A stretch of 64,000 nt of DNA from JAGSPQ01 sp038206395 (lineage in GTDB: Bacteria > Myxococcota > Myxococcia > Myxococcales > Myxococcaceae), in assembly GCA_038206395.1 (NCBI GenBank), contig JBBRAX010000003.1:1-64000 (forward strand). Reading direction: 5' to 3'. Shown here piece after piece: positions 52,207 to 59,677 of the stretch; the stretch's first letter is position 1; each line of letters opens with the position of its first letter. The notes beneath the pieces are model-generated. The model did not search any database, was not told the origin of the DNA, and saw only the letters and a list, made by a program, of their open reading frames with translations. The translations under genes were made by a program, and so were the position numbers.

Positions 52207-54087
52207 TTACCACTCGTTGCGCGTCACCACGGGCAGCTGCAGGGCCCTTTCCCGGTCTAAGTCCAGGTTACCGACGTGCAACGACAGCGGTGATTGCACC
52301 CACTTGTAGATGCTCTGCAAAAACAGCCGGACGAACTTCTCGACCCACGCGTCCAGCCGGTCACCCGCAATCTCGGGGAACATCGCGCCAAGTGCAAACC
52401 GCACCTCGGCGGGGCTGAGCTTCTCGCCCGCGAAGAGGTGAAAACAGGCGTCCAGCACCACGAAAGGCATCAGCTCTTCCTCGCCCACCTGGTTCGGGGC
52501 GAGCTCCGGCCCTGCCGGCCGCGACATCACCTTCGCGATGCCCTCGTACCTGGTCTGCTCGTAGAGGTAGTCCAGCAGGTACATCACCACCGTCTTCGGC
52601 ACGTTCGAGATGACGGCGAGCGCGCCCATCAGGTCGCCGCCCACCGTCGTGTAGCCGACGGCCTTTTCCGACATGTTTCCCGTCTGGAGAAACAGCCCGC
52701 CCGAGGTGTTCGCCCAGTTCCACATGCGCTGCGCCCGCAGCCGCGCCTGCACGTTTTGCCGGGTGACGGGGGTGAGCTCCTTGCCCGGGCCGAGCATCTG
52801 CTTCGCCGCCTCCATCTCGCGCTCGAAGGCGTCGTCGATGCTGACGACCGAGAACGCCACGCCCAGGTCCTTCGCGATCGTCGCCGCGGCGTCGGCAGTG
52901 CCAGCCGAAGAGAAGCGGGTCGGCATGTAGAAGGTCTCGATCAACGAGCCCGGATTCTCGGGCCGCGCGCGCCTGGCATACCGGTGCGCAATCAACAGCG
53001 TCAGCAGCGAGTCGCGCCCGCCCGACAGCGCGATGCCGATGCGCGAGAAGGCCTTCGTCTTCTCGAAGTAGTCGCCGATGCCCATCGACAGCGCGTCGAG
53101 CAAATCCTCACAGAGCATCTGCCGGGGGGAACGCCGCGTGTCCGGCCCAGGCAGGAAGAAGCTCTGCGCGGCGGGCACCGGGTAGGTGAGCATCTTCCGG
53201 TCGGTCGTGAAGTCGGCCACCTTCAGCGTCGGCACCTCGCGCTGCGTCGCCGCCCACTGGCCGTGGTCCGACCGCCAGGTGCTGTTCTCGGTGCGGAGCC
53301 GCGACGTGCGGTCGAGGTCTACGACCGCCACCGTCCACCCTTCCTTGAACCGCGGCGCCTCACAGACCCACTTGCCGTTCTGGTTGATGAAGCCGCCGCC
53401 ATCGAAGATGAGGCCGTCGTTCGCTCCCACCGCATTCGCGTAGGCGATGGTGCATTGGTGGTCGCCGGCGCGGGTGGCGACGAGCTCGCGGCGGGTGCCT
53501 TCGACGCCGATGCGAAACGGCGACGCCGAGACGTTGATCATCAGCTCGGCGCCGGAGTACGCGCGGCGGCGCATCGGCCCATCGGCGCTCCACAGGTCCT
53601 CGCAGACCTCGGCACCGAGCACGCCGAAGTCGAACTGGAACAGGTAGTCGCCCAGCGGCACGCCCGAGCTGTGCAGGGCCGCCATCCCAGGTGAGCCCTG
53701 GGTGAAGGTCCGGCCCTCGTAGAAGATGTTGTAGGTCGGCAGCTTTTCCTTGGGCACCAGCCCACGAATCTTGCCGCCCGCGACGACCGCGGCGCAGTTG
53801 TAGCGAAGGCCCTGATGCACGACGGCCACGCCCAGCACGAACACGGTCGAAAGCCCCTTCGTGACTTCGGCAAACCGGGTCAGCTCGACCCACTGGCGAT
53901 CGACGAAGGCCTGCCACTGAATCAAATCTTCGGGGGGGTAGCCGCCAATGACCTGCTCGGGAAAGACGGCGACGGTGACGTGCTCGGCGGCGATCTGCTT
54001 CGCCTGCGCGAGGACGCGATCGACGTTCGAACGGAAGGCACCGACGGTGGTGTTGACGTTGGCCAGCGCGATTTTTACCAGTCGCAT
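52207..54087 (-). CDS. nadE: Glutamine-dependent NAD+ synthetase
   Basis: A 626-residue two-domain enzyme converting deamido-NAD to NAD with glutamine as nitrogen donor. The N-terminal nitrilase-type glutaminase has the triad Glu44 (VFPEQVIGGYPPED), Lys115 (VPKEKLPTYNIFYEGRTF) and Cys162 (GAEVCEDLWS). The synthetase domain has the ATP loop ALSGGRDS at 353-360, then FYMPTRFSS and LLQTGNMSEKAVGYTT-like sequence (here FLQTGNMSEKAVGYTTVGGD). ATG 54087 begins RLVKIALANVNTTVGAF, the proper glutaminase start; the open frame upstream is a shadow. It sits two bases after the LON-domain gene. Confidence 0.92.
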   Translation of the reverse strand: MRLVKIALANVNTTVGAFRSNVDRVLAQAKQIAAEHVTVAVFPEQVIGGYPPEDLIQWQAFVDRQWVELTRFAEVTKGLSTVFVLGVAVVHQGLRYNCAAVVAGGKIRGLVPKEKLPTYNIFYEGRTFTQGSPGMAALHSSGVPLGDYLFQFDFGVLGAEVCEDLWSADGPMRRRAYSGAELMINVSASPFRIGVEGTRRELVATRAGDHQCTIAYANAVGANDGLIFDGGGFINQNGKWVCEAPRFKEGWTVAVVDLDRTSRLRTENSTWRSDHGQWAATQREVPTLKVADFTTDRKMLTYPVPAAQSFFLPGPDTRRSPRQMLCEDLLDALSMGIGDYFEKTKAFSRIGIALSGGRDSLLTLLIAHRYARRARPENPGSLIETFYMPTRFSSAGTADAAATIAKDLGVAFSVVSIDDAFEREMEAAKQMLGPGKELTPVTRQNVQARLRAQRMWNWANTSGGLFLQTGNMSEKAVGYTTVGGDLMGALAVISNVPKTVVMYLLDYLYEQTRYEGIAKVMSRPAGPELAPNQVGEEELMPFVVLDACFHLFAGEKLSPAEVRFALGAMFPEIAGDRLDAWVEKFVRLFLQSIYKWVQSPLSLHVGNLDLDRERALQLPVVTRNEW

Positions 54088-54089
54088 TT

Positions 54090-54788
54090 TCAGTTCACGA
54101 ACCCGTCGGGGCGGCTGGGCTTCAGGCGGGTCATCACCCCTGAGACTTCTTCCAGTAACCGCTGCATCCGCCGCTTCACGTCGAGCTCGCACAGCAGCGC
54201 GTACCGGCGGGGAATGTCGCTGACGAGGGTGCTGGCGAGGACGTCGACGAAGGCGCCGCCGCGCAGCCGCGCAGTCACCTTGGTGAGGCGGGCCGCCACT
54301 TCCGGAGGTAGCCGCGAGGTGAGCTCGACCACCGCCTGGCGCAGCGCAGACTCTTCGGAGCCGTCGAACTCGGGGTCGGGCAGCAGCTCGGCTTCGACTT
54401 CGCGGTACAGGCGGCCCTGCGCCTCGGGCCACTCTTGAAGCAGCCGCGCGCGGGACACGCCAGTGAGGACGACGTTGAACTTCCCGTCTTCCAGCTGCTG
54501 GTGCACGGACATCGCGCCGACGCACATCAGGGGCAGCAGCTCGGGGCTGCCGCCGTACTGCGCTTCCCACCCCAGCGCGAGCTGGGCCATCGCGAAGACG
54601 CCATCGCCCTTCGCCGCGTCCTCGACCATGGCGCGGTAGCGGGGCTCGAAGATGTGCAGCGGAACCGCGGCCCCGGGAAAGAGCACCACCGACGGCAGAG
54701 GGAAGACCTTCAGCCTCGGCGCGGCGGCGTACGCTTGACCGAGTGGATTCAGACCGCGGCCTCGGCGGGCTTGCTGCGGTTCTTCCAC
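54090..54788 (-). CDS. LON substrate-binding-domain protein
   Basis: A stand-alone Lon N-terminal domain protein of about 232 residues, without protease or ATPase. Core pattern: LKVFPLPSVVLFPGAAVPLHIFEPRYRAMVEDA, then LPLMCVGAMSVHQQLEDGKFNVVLTGVSRARL. The second half is helical (LRQAVVELTSRLPPEVAARL, LLCELDVKRRMQRLLEEVSGVM). No ATG, GTG or TTG occurs close to the domain start. GTG 54788 (or 54791) is the nearest usable start and overlaps dedA by about 40 bases; a non-standard CTG at 54752 is another possibility. Such proteins may bind unfolded or damaged substrates; function unknown. Confidence 0.7.
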   Translation of the reverse strand: MEEPQQARRGRGLNPLGQAYAAAPRLKVFPLPSVVLFPGAAVPLHIFEPRYRAMVEDAAKGDGVFAMAQLALGWEAQYGGSPELLPLMCVGAMSVHQQLEDGKFNVVLTGVSRARLLQEWPEAQGRLYREVEAELLPDPEFDGSEESALRQAVVELTSRLPPEVAARLTKVTARLRGGAFVDVLASTLVSDIPRRYALLCELDVKRRMQRLLEEVSGVMTRLKPSRPDGFVN

Positions 54789-55384
54789 CACCCGACGATG
54801 CCGGGAAGAATGGAGAGGACGACGATGACGATGATGATCTTCTCGATGTGCTTGCCCGCATCGGGCCACTGCGCGCCGAGGAAGTAGCCGAGCAGCGTCA
54901 TCGAGAGCACCCATGAGGCGCCGCCGACGACGTTGAAGAGGGCGAAGCGGCGGTAGGGCATCAGGGCCGCTCCGGCGACGACGGGGACGAAGGTCCGAAC
55001 CAGCGGCATGAAGCGGGCAATGATGATCGCCTTGCCACCATGCTTCTCGTAGAACGCCTTCGCCGCCTGGATGTGCTTGGGCTTGAAGAAGCGCGACTCG
55101 GGCCGGGTGAAGAGCATCGGGCCCATGCGCTTGCCGATGATGTAGCTGGTCGCGTCGCCGAGGATGGCGCACGGAATCAAGATGAGGTTCAGCAGCACAA
55201 TCGACAGGCCCTTGTCGGTGCCCGCGTAGAGGCCGGCGGTGACGAGCAGCGAGTCGCCCGGCAGGAAGAACACGAGGGCGCCGGTCTCTAGAAAGATGAC
55301 GAGGGCGAGGCCAGGGTAGCCCCAGGCGATGATGGCGCCGGGGTTGCGAATCAGGTCAATCAAGTCGTGAAAGATTTGCGGCAT
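54749..55384 (-). CDS. DedA-family membrane protein
   Basis: A 211-residue SNARE-associated/DedA protein from ATG 55384. Diagnostic blocks are GYPGLALVIFLETGALVFFLPGDSLLVTAGL, GDATSYIIGKRMG, FYEKHGGKAIIIARFMPLVRTFVPVVAGAALMPYRRF and the end WVLSMTLLGYFLG. The acidic and basic residues needed for transport (E in LETGA, R in ARFMPLVR) are present. DedA proteins are half-type transporters linked to lipid-carrier (undecaprenyl phosphate or PE) flipping and proton-motive-force maintenance. First gene of the dedA-lon-nadE-tonB transcript. Confidence 0.88.
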   Translation of the reverse strand: MPQIFHDLIDLIRNPGAIIAWGYPGLALVIFLETGALVFFLPGDSLLVTAGLYAGTDKGLSIVLLNLILIPCAILGDATSYIIGKRMGPMLFTRPESRFFKPKHIQAAKAFYEKHGGKAIIIARFMPLVRTFVPVVAGAALMPYRRFALFNVVGGASWVLSMTLLGYFLGAQWPDAGKHIEKIIIVIVVLSILPGIVGWWKNRSKPAEAAV

Positions 55385-55416
55385 GGCCAGTTCAGCTAGC
55401 ACTTGTGCGCACAAAC

Positions 55417-55449
55417 AAAAACCCCGGCGCTCAGGAAGAGGGCCAGGGT
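55417..55449 (-). terminator. Rho-independent terminator of the exbB-exbD-exbD operon
   Basis: On the minus strand ACCCTGGC pairs with GCCGGGGT (eight pairs, one T-G wobble) around a 13-base loop, followed by TTTTT. It lies 28 bases after the last exbD stop and just before the dedA start, separating the two same-strand transcripts. Confidence 0.75.
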
Positions 55450-55476
55450 CCTTGAATGAAAATCATCAGGTTTTTC

Positions 55477-56052
55477 TTATTCGGCGCTGGCCGTCTCGCC
55501 GGCGGGCTTGTTGCTGCCGAGCTGCATGGTGGCGAAGTTGATGTTGTTGTAGCCAGCCGAGGCGCAGCTGAACATGACGCGCTTGATGATCTTGAACTGC
55601 ACTTCCTTGTGGGCCTGGATGTTGATGTCGCCCTTGAAGCCGCCTTCGCTGTCCTTCGCGTAGGAGTGCAGGTCTTCGAACTGCTTCTTCATGTCGCGCA
55701 GCTTCTCTTCGAGCGCGGGAATGTTGAGGTACTCCTCGCGGGTCATGTCGTCGACGCGGCCGATGACCGTGCCGGACACCGAGACCTGATCCATCGAGAC
55801 CATCACCACCGGAACCAGCTGAACGTCCTGCACGTTCGCCGCTTCAGGAAGGACGATGTCCTTGCTCATCATCAGAATGTCGCCCGTCGCCGAGAAGTTC
55901 GCGATCAGGAAGAGCACGATCACGACGAACATGTCGACCAGCGGCGTGATGTTGAGGTCTGCGTTCTGCGTAATCTTGTGCGCGTGACCGTGGCCGAACA
56001 CCTTGCTGTGCTCGAGCCGCTTGCCAACGCGCTTGCCTGGAATCTTGATCAT
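55477..56052 (-). CDS. exbD: ExbD/TolR-type protein
   Basis: A 191-residue single-span protein. The helix with its conserved Asp lies near residues 33-52 (DLNITPLVDMFVVIVLFLIA), the proton-coupling residue being in PLVDM. The periplasmic part (IVLPEAANVQDVQLVPVVMVSMDQVSVSGTVIG, then GDINIQAHKEVQFKIIKRVMFSCASAGYNNINFATMQ) matches ExbD/TolR, with an insertion of about 45 residues (REEYLNIPALEEKLRDMKKQF). It pairs with the ExbB-type channel upstream. Second of two exbD genes; 13 bases after the first. Confidence 0.85.
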   Translation of the reverse strand: MIKIPGKRVGKRLEHSKVFGHGHAHKITQNADLNITPLVDMFVVIVLFLIANFSATGDILMMSKDIVLPEAANVQDVQLVPVVMVSMDQVSVSGTVIGRVDDMTREEYLNIPALEEKLRDMKKQFEDLHSYAKDSEGGFKGDINIQAHKEVQFKIIKRVMFSCASAGYNNINFATMQLGSNKPAGETASAE

Positions 56053-56065
56053 TGGTTGGTCGCCT

Positions 56066-56548
56066 TCAGCCCATCGCCGGGGAAACTTGAATCGACGGGA
56101 GCCCGGCTCCGATGAGGTCGTCGATGATTTTCACGAGGTCGTCGTACTTCACCGCGTCTTCCGTCTGCAGCGTGATCGACTGCTGATCCGGCAGGTTGGT
56201 GCGCACTTCCTTGATCTTGTCCTTCAGCTTCTGCAGGTCGAGCCGACCCTTGGAGTCGCGCACGTAGGGCATCGGGTCGTACACCGAGCCGCCGACGGTG
56301 AGCTTGAGCTCCTTGTCGGTGATGAGCAGCGTCACCGGCACGGTCTTGGTGTCTTCCTTCTGCTCGTCGGTAGACGGGCCGCCGGACTGCGACACCTGCA
56401 GACGCCCAATCTGCGTCCACACGGCCGTCATGATGAGGAAGCTGATCATAACCGCCATCAAATCGATGAACGGAACGAGGTTGATGGCAGCGTCGAGGGC
56501 TTTCTTACCGCCCTTGCTCGACGTGCCGAGGTCCATACCGCCGGCCAT
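56066..56548 (-). CDS. exbD: ExbD/TolR-type protein
   Basis: A 160-residue paralogue of the next gene. ATG 56548 has AAGGAG about seven bases upstream. The single helix is NLVPFIDLMAVMISFLIMTAVW with the conserved Asp in PFIDLM. The periplasmic domain is compact (VPVTLLITDKELKLTVGGSVY, LPDQQSITLQTEDAVKYDDLVKIIDDLIGAG). Two distinct ExbD copies with one ExbB suggest a heteromeric stator, as seen in several myxobacterial operons. It would use proton flow to drive TonB-like partners. Confidence 0.85.
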   Translation of the reverse strand: MAGGMDLGTSSKGGKKALDAAINLVPFIDLMAVMISFLIMTAVWTQIGRLQVSQSGGPSTDEQKEDTKTVPVTLLITDKELKLTVGGSVYDPMPYVRDSKGRLDLQKLKDKIKEVRTNLPDQQSITLQTEDAVKYDDLVKIIDDLIGAGLPSIQVSPAMG

Positions 56549-56601
56549 GCGCTACTCCTTGAAGCTCTAGAAAGGTTGGTCGTACCGACAACATCCCCTC
56601 G

Positions 56602-56623
56602 CCCCCGGTTCCATGACCGGGGG
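56602..56623 (-). other. Intercistronic hairpin between exbB and exbD
   Basis: CCCCCGGT and ACCGGGGG form a perfect eight-pair stem around a six-base loop in the 94-base gap between exbB and the first exbD. No T tract follows, so it is not a standard terminator. It could stabilise the exbB message or reduce read-through, making more ExbB than ExbD. Confidence 0.65.
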
Positions 56624-56642
56624 ACGAAGGTAGGTGAGCCGC

Positions 56643-57374
56643 TTACTCTTCCTGCTGAACCGGGACGGACACGTTCTTGAACTTGTCCTTGTTGCTGATG
56701 ATGAGGTTCAGCACCGCGACCGAGGTCTCGTTGATGTCGTTGATCAGCGACTGGGTGCGGCCGTTGAGCACCGAGAAGAACACCAGGGCCGGGATTGCAG
56801 TGAGCAGACCGAACAGGGTGCAGTTCATCGCTTCAGAAATACCTGCAGCGAGAATGGTCGCCTTGTCGGCCGGGTTGACGTTCGCCACTGCTTCGAAACA
56901 GCCGATGAGGCCGTTCACGGTGCCGAGGAGGCCGGCGAGCATTGCGGCGTTGCCGAGCATCGCGAGGTAGCCGGTGCGGGCTTCGAGCTTCGGGGTTTCA
57001 CGCAGCGAGGCTTCGTCGAGCGCCGCCTGCACTTCTTCTTCGCCCTTCGGGACGTTCATCAGGCCCGACTTGATGACGTTGGTGAGCGGGGTCGGCTTCT
57101 GACCGGCGACGTAGTTGATCGCCTTGTCGAGATCGCCCGCGTAGATGTGCTTCTTGAGGCCGCGGAGGAAGCCGTCCTTGTTGATGGAGGCCGAGAAGTA
57201 GAGAACGATCGCGCGCTCGATCACGATCGCCGCGGCGATGATTCCGCAAAGGGCGATCGGGTACATCCCGAATCCACCCTTCGTCCAGCGGCTGGCGATC
57301 AAATCGAAAACACCACCTTCACCACCACCGTGTGCGGCTTCGGCGGCCAGCAGGCTGAGATTCGCAAAATTCAT
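56643..57374 (-). CDS. exbB: ExbB/TolQ/MotA-type proton channel protein
   Basis: A 243-residue inner-membrane protein with three helices: GGFGMYPIALCGIIAAAIVIERAIVLYF near residue 35, LAMLGNAAMLAGLLGTVNGLIGCFEAVA near residue 140, and AGISEAMNCTLFGLLTAIPALVFFSVL near residue 180. The LAGLLGTVNGLIGCF and ISEAMNCTLFGLLTAIPA segments are the MotA/TolQ/ExbB core. A strong ribosome site (GGAGG) precedes ATG 57374. First gene of the ExbB-ExbD-ExbD energiser operon, ended by a terminator at 55417. Confidence 0.9.
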   Translation of the reverse strand: MNFANLSLLAAEAAHGGGEGGVFDLIASRWTKGGFGMYPIALCGIIAAAIVIERAIVLYFSASINKDGFLRGLKKHIYAGDLDKAINYVAGQKPTPLTNVIKSGLMNVPKGEEEVQAALDEASLRETPKLEARTGYLAMLGNAAMLAGLLGTVNGLIGCFEAVANVNPADKATILAAGISEAMNCTLFGLLTAIPALVFFSVLNGRTQSLINDINETSVAVLNLIISNKDKFKNVSVPVQQEE

Positions 57375-57499
57375 TTCTGTGTTGCCTCCAAGTTACTGGG
57401 AGCCGTGATGGCTTCCGTACCTGCCCAGTTCGTTGCGGAGTGGATCAGGATTTAGGACTGTTTCCCCGAAAAGACGGCGGACTCTACCCAGCGGGAAAA

Positions 57500-58255
57500 A
57501 TGGGTGTCAATCTCCGCGCCTCACAAATGGCCCGGAAGCGAATCGGTGAGCTGCTGCTGGACAAGGGCGCCATCACCAGACCCCAGCTCGACGCGTGCCT
57601 TGCCACGCAGAAGCAGACCCACCAGCGCCTGGGCGTGCTGCTCGTGCAGAAGGGGTACGTCACCGAGGCCGCGCTGTCGTCCGCCCTCTCGGAGGCCCTG
57701 GGAATTCCCCTCGTGAAGCTGGACCAGGCGCCCGACTGGAGCGCCGTTCACATGCTCCGCCCCCGCTTCTGCGAGCAGAACGACCTTTTCCCCTATGGGC
57801 TCGACCGCAGCGGCGAACGAAAGCAGCTGCTGGTGGCGATGGCGGACCCGCTGAATGCGCCGGCCATTTCCGAGATCGAGTTCACCACCGGGCTCGTCGT
57901 CGGGGTGCGGCTCGCGGCGCTGTCGGCGATTCGCGGCGCCATCCTTCGCTACTACCACAAGGGCCAGGGCGAGCCCGGGCGGCCCCCCGCTGCGGTGAAG
58001 CCGGGTGTGGTGCGCGTGGTCACCGCGCCTCCGGAAGACGAGCCCGACGACATCATCGTCGGCGAAGAGCTGCCGCCCGAGACGCGAAAGGCCGCGCTGA
58101 AGGAAGACATGGCGTTTCTCTTCGGCACGCCCGTCGAGGAACAGGCGGTCGAGAAGCTCGAGAAGAAGTTCTGGGCGCTGATGCGCGTGCTCTCGCGCAA
58201 AGGCATCGTCTCGAAGGAAGAGTTCGCGCGCGAGCTCGAAGAGTCCGACGGCTGA
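57500..58255 (+). CDS. GspE/PilB N-terminal-domain (MshEN) protein without ATPase
   Basis: A 251-residue protein. ATG 57500 has GGGA a few bases upstream; ATG 57527 (MARKRIGELL) is the alternative and begins the conserved domain. The N-terminal GspE domain is KRIGELLLDKGAITRPQLDACLATQKQTHQRLG, VLLVQKGYVTEAALSSALSEALGIPLVKL, then LFPYGLDRSGERKQLLVAMADPLNAPAISEIEF. Such modules in PilB and MshE bind nucleotides or cyclic di-GMP. No Walker motifs follow. The C-terminal 48 residues (MAFLFGTPVEEQAVEKLEKKF onward) form a helical tail that is repeated 1.4 kb downstream. Likely a signalling or adaptor protein. Confidence 0.72.
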   Translation: MGVNLRASQMARKRIGELLLDKGAITRPQLDACLATQKQTHQRLGVLLVQKGYVTEAALSSALSEALGIPLVKLDQAPDWSAVHMLRPRFCEQNDLFPYGLDRSGERKQLLVAMADPLNAPAISEIEFTTGLVVGVRLAALSAIRGAILRYYHKGQGEPGRPPAAVKPGVVRVVTAPPEDEPDDIIVGEELPPETRKAALKEDMAFLFGTPVEEQAVEKLEKKFWALMRVLSRKGIVSKEEFARELEESDG

Positions 58256-58633
58256 GTGCGCCTGGGTGGCGCAGCGCAGCAGTCCAATCCGACGACGTTT
58301 TCCACCTTCACTCTTCGGTCGCGGCGCACTGTGCGCCGTCGTGAGTGAGCCGGCCAACGTGCCCTGCCCTATGGTTCCATGAGCAGCGAAATCGAGCGCT
58401 GCCAGCGACGGGTCGACGGCTTCGGCCTGCATGAACCCATGCCCTGCACCGTAGGGCTCGAGTGCTGCGGCGGAGGCCGTGCCCGATGGTGCCGTGACTC
58501 ACCGACATCGCGCGCCGTTGACTTCAAATACCAGATGAGTCGAAGCAAATAATTCGACTTATTCAAATCATTTGGGTTGTTATTTCTGGATGCCGACCAC
58601 CGCTGACATCTCGAAATAGAAAGGAGCAGCTCA
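58256..58633. promoter_or_regulatory. 378-base gap with AT-rich promoter-like end
   Basis: The first part is GC-rich and holds a near-perfect palindrome (CGGCGCAC T GTGCGCCG, 58322-58338) without a T tract. A 57-codon frame from ATG 58380 to TAA 58553 (MSSEIERCQRRVDGFGLHEP, Cys-rich) has GC-rich third positions at first but no known family, and could be a remnant. From about 58515 the sequence becomes markedly AT-rich (TTGACTTCAAATACC, then AAATAATTCGACTTATTC), unlike its surroundings. This probably holds the promoter of the gene at 58634. Confidence 0.4.
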
Positions 58634-59146
58634 ATGGGATTTTTCGATCGTCTCTTCGGCACCACCACCGTCTCAACCCTCGGCCCAAAGGCACCCCAGA
58701 ACAAGGACCCGGCGCTCGAGCGGTACCGCTACCTGCTGCGCACGGCGCCGCCGGACGCGGTCGAGCAGGCCCACGCCGAGGCCTTTGCGGCCCTGACGCC
58801 CGAGCAGCGCGTCGAGGCCACGAATGCGCTCAACCCGCAGCTGGCAGAGCCCGAGCGCATCGCCGCGGCGAACGCCTCGGATCCCCGCGCGCTCGCCCGC
58901 GCCGCGACGCGCGCCGAGCTGACGCGCCCGGGTTCGCTCGAGCGGACCTTTGGCGGTGCAGGCGGCAGCATTGGCGGCACGCTGATGAGCACCATCGCCG
59001 GCACCTTCATCGGCAGCGCGATCGCCCACCAGTTCCTCGGTGGCTTCAACGAGCCCGCGCCCGCGAGCGAGCCCGTGGCCTCTGCAGACGAGAGCGGCAT
59101 CGACGATTCTTCCGGGGGCGACGACTTCGGCGGCTTCGACGAATGA
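58634..59146 (+). CDS. Hypothetical protein with Gly-rich membrane-like segment
   Basis: A 170-residue protein from ATG 58634, with AAGGAG nine bases upstream, the strongest ribosome site in this part of the window. The N-terminus is short and amphipathic (MGFFDRLFGTTTVS). A helical region has PALERYRYLLRTAPPDAVEQAHAEAFAAL then TPEQRVEATNALNPQLAEPERIAAANA. A Gly-rich hydrophobic segment (GGAGGSIGGTLMSTIAGTFIGSAIAHQFLGG) precedes an acidic tail ending GGDDFGGFDE. The layout resembles small bacterial proteins in which a Gly-zipper segment precedes an acidic Gly/Asp/Phe tail. Function unknown. Confidence 0.65.
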   Translation: MGFFDRLFGTTTVSTLGPKAPQNKDPALERYRYLLRTAPPDAVEQAHAEAFAALTPEQRVEATNALNPQLAEPERIAAANASDPRALARAATRAELTRPGSLERTFGGAGGSIGGTLMSTIAGTFIGSAIAHQFLGGFNEPAPASEPVASADESGIDDSSGGDDFGGFDE

Positions 59147-59159
59147 TGGCCGCGGTGAC

Positions 59160-59470
59160 TCACCGCCACGACTTCCGAGGCTCAGCGTCGAGGTCCGGTT
59201 TCGCGGGCTGCAACGGCTGTCCTTCGCGTCGATGCGGCCGTCGCGGTTGTCGTCGAGTTCGGCGAGCGCCTCGAAGCCGTTGCGCGCGCGTCGCCGCCCG
59301 GCGTGAACCGCACGGGCTCACCTTCGCTGGCACCCTCGCGGGCCGCCGGTGCCGCTGCTCGCTCCGCCGCCCGTGCCGCCATCCGCCAGCATGTTGCCGC
59401 AGAGGCAGGCCCCGAAGGCTTTGACAACGCGCGAGGCGGTGGGCTGCCGTCCAGCCAAGCGCTTCGACAG
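59160..59470 (-). pseudogene. Decayed fragment with EF-hand-like loop
   Basis: No intact gene fits this stretch. On the minus strand one frame gives CLCGNMLADGGTGGGASSGTGG, another gives GEPVRFTPGGDAR, and after a shift comes NGFEALAELDDNRDGRIDAKDSR, a good EF-hand-like calcium loop (D-x-N-x-D-G-x-I-D-x-x-D). In myxobacterial surface proteins such FEALAELDxNxDGxID segments follow Gly-rich linkers. The frame changes and lack of a start indicate a broken gene. Confidence 0.45.
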
Positions 59471-59520
59471 TGCTGTCGTTATTCCGTGCAGATCCGCCAG
59501 TGCCTTCAAGGGTCAAACAC

Positions 59521-59667
59521 ATGGCGTTTCTCTTCGGCACGCCCGTCGAGGAACAGGCGGTCGAGAAGCTCGAGAAGAAGTTCTGGGCGCTGATGCGCGT
59601 GCTCTCTCGTAAGGCCATCGTTTCGAAGGAAGAGCTCGCGCGTGAGCTGGAAGAGTCCGACGGCTGA
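59521..59667 (+). pseudogene. Duplicated C-terminal fragment of the GspE-N-domain gene
   Basis: These 147 bases, from ATG to TGA, repeat 58109-58255. The first 86 bases are identical. The last 61 differ at eight positions, six of them synonymous, giving only G-to-A and F-to-L changes. The fragment could be read as a 48-residue peptide (MAFLFGTPVEEQAVEKLEKKF onward) but has no obvious ribosome site. The homology stops sharply at both ends. Confidence 0.8.
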
Positions 59668-59677
59668 GTGGTGGGCG

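Noticed and set aside
54087..54861. Extension of nadE upstream to 54861
   Set aside because: It overlaps the LON-domain gene in another frame, and ATG 54087 begins the glutaminase domain exactly.
58308..58508. Minus-strand 66-codon open frame in the gap before the gene at 58634
   Set aside because: Arg-rich shadow sequence with no ribosome site or family; the same stretch is open on the other strand.
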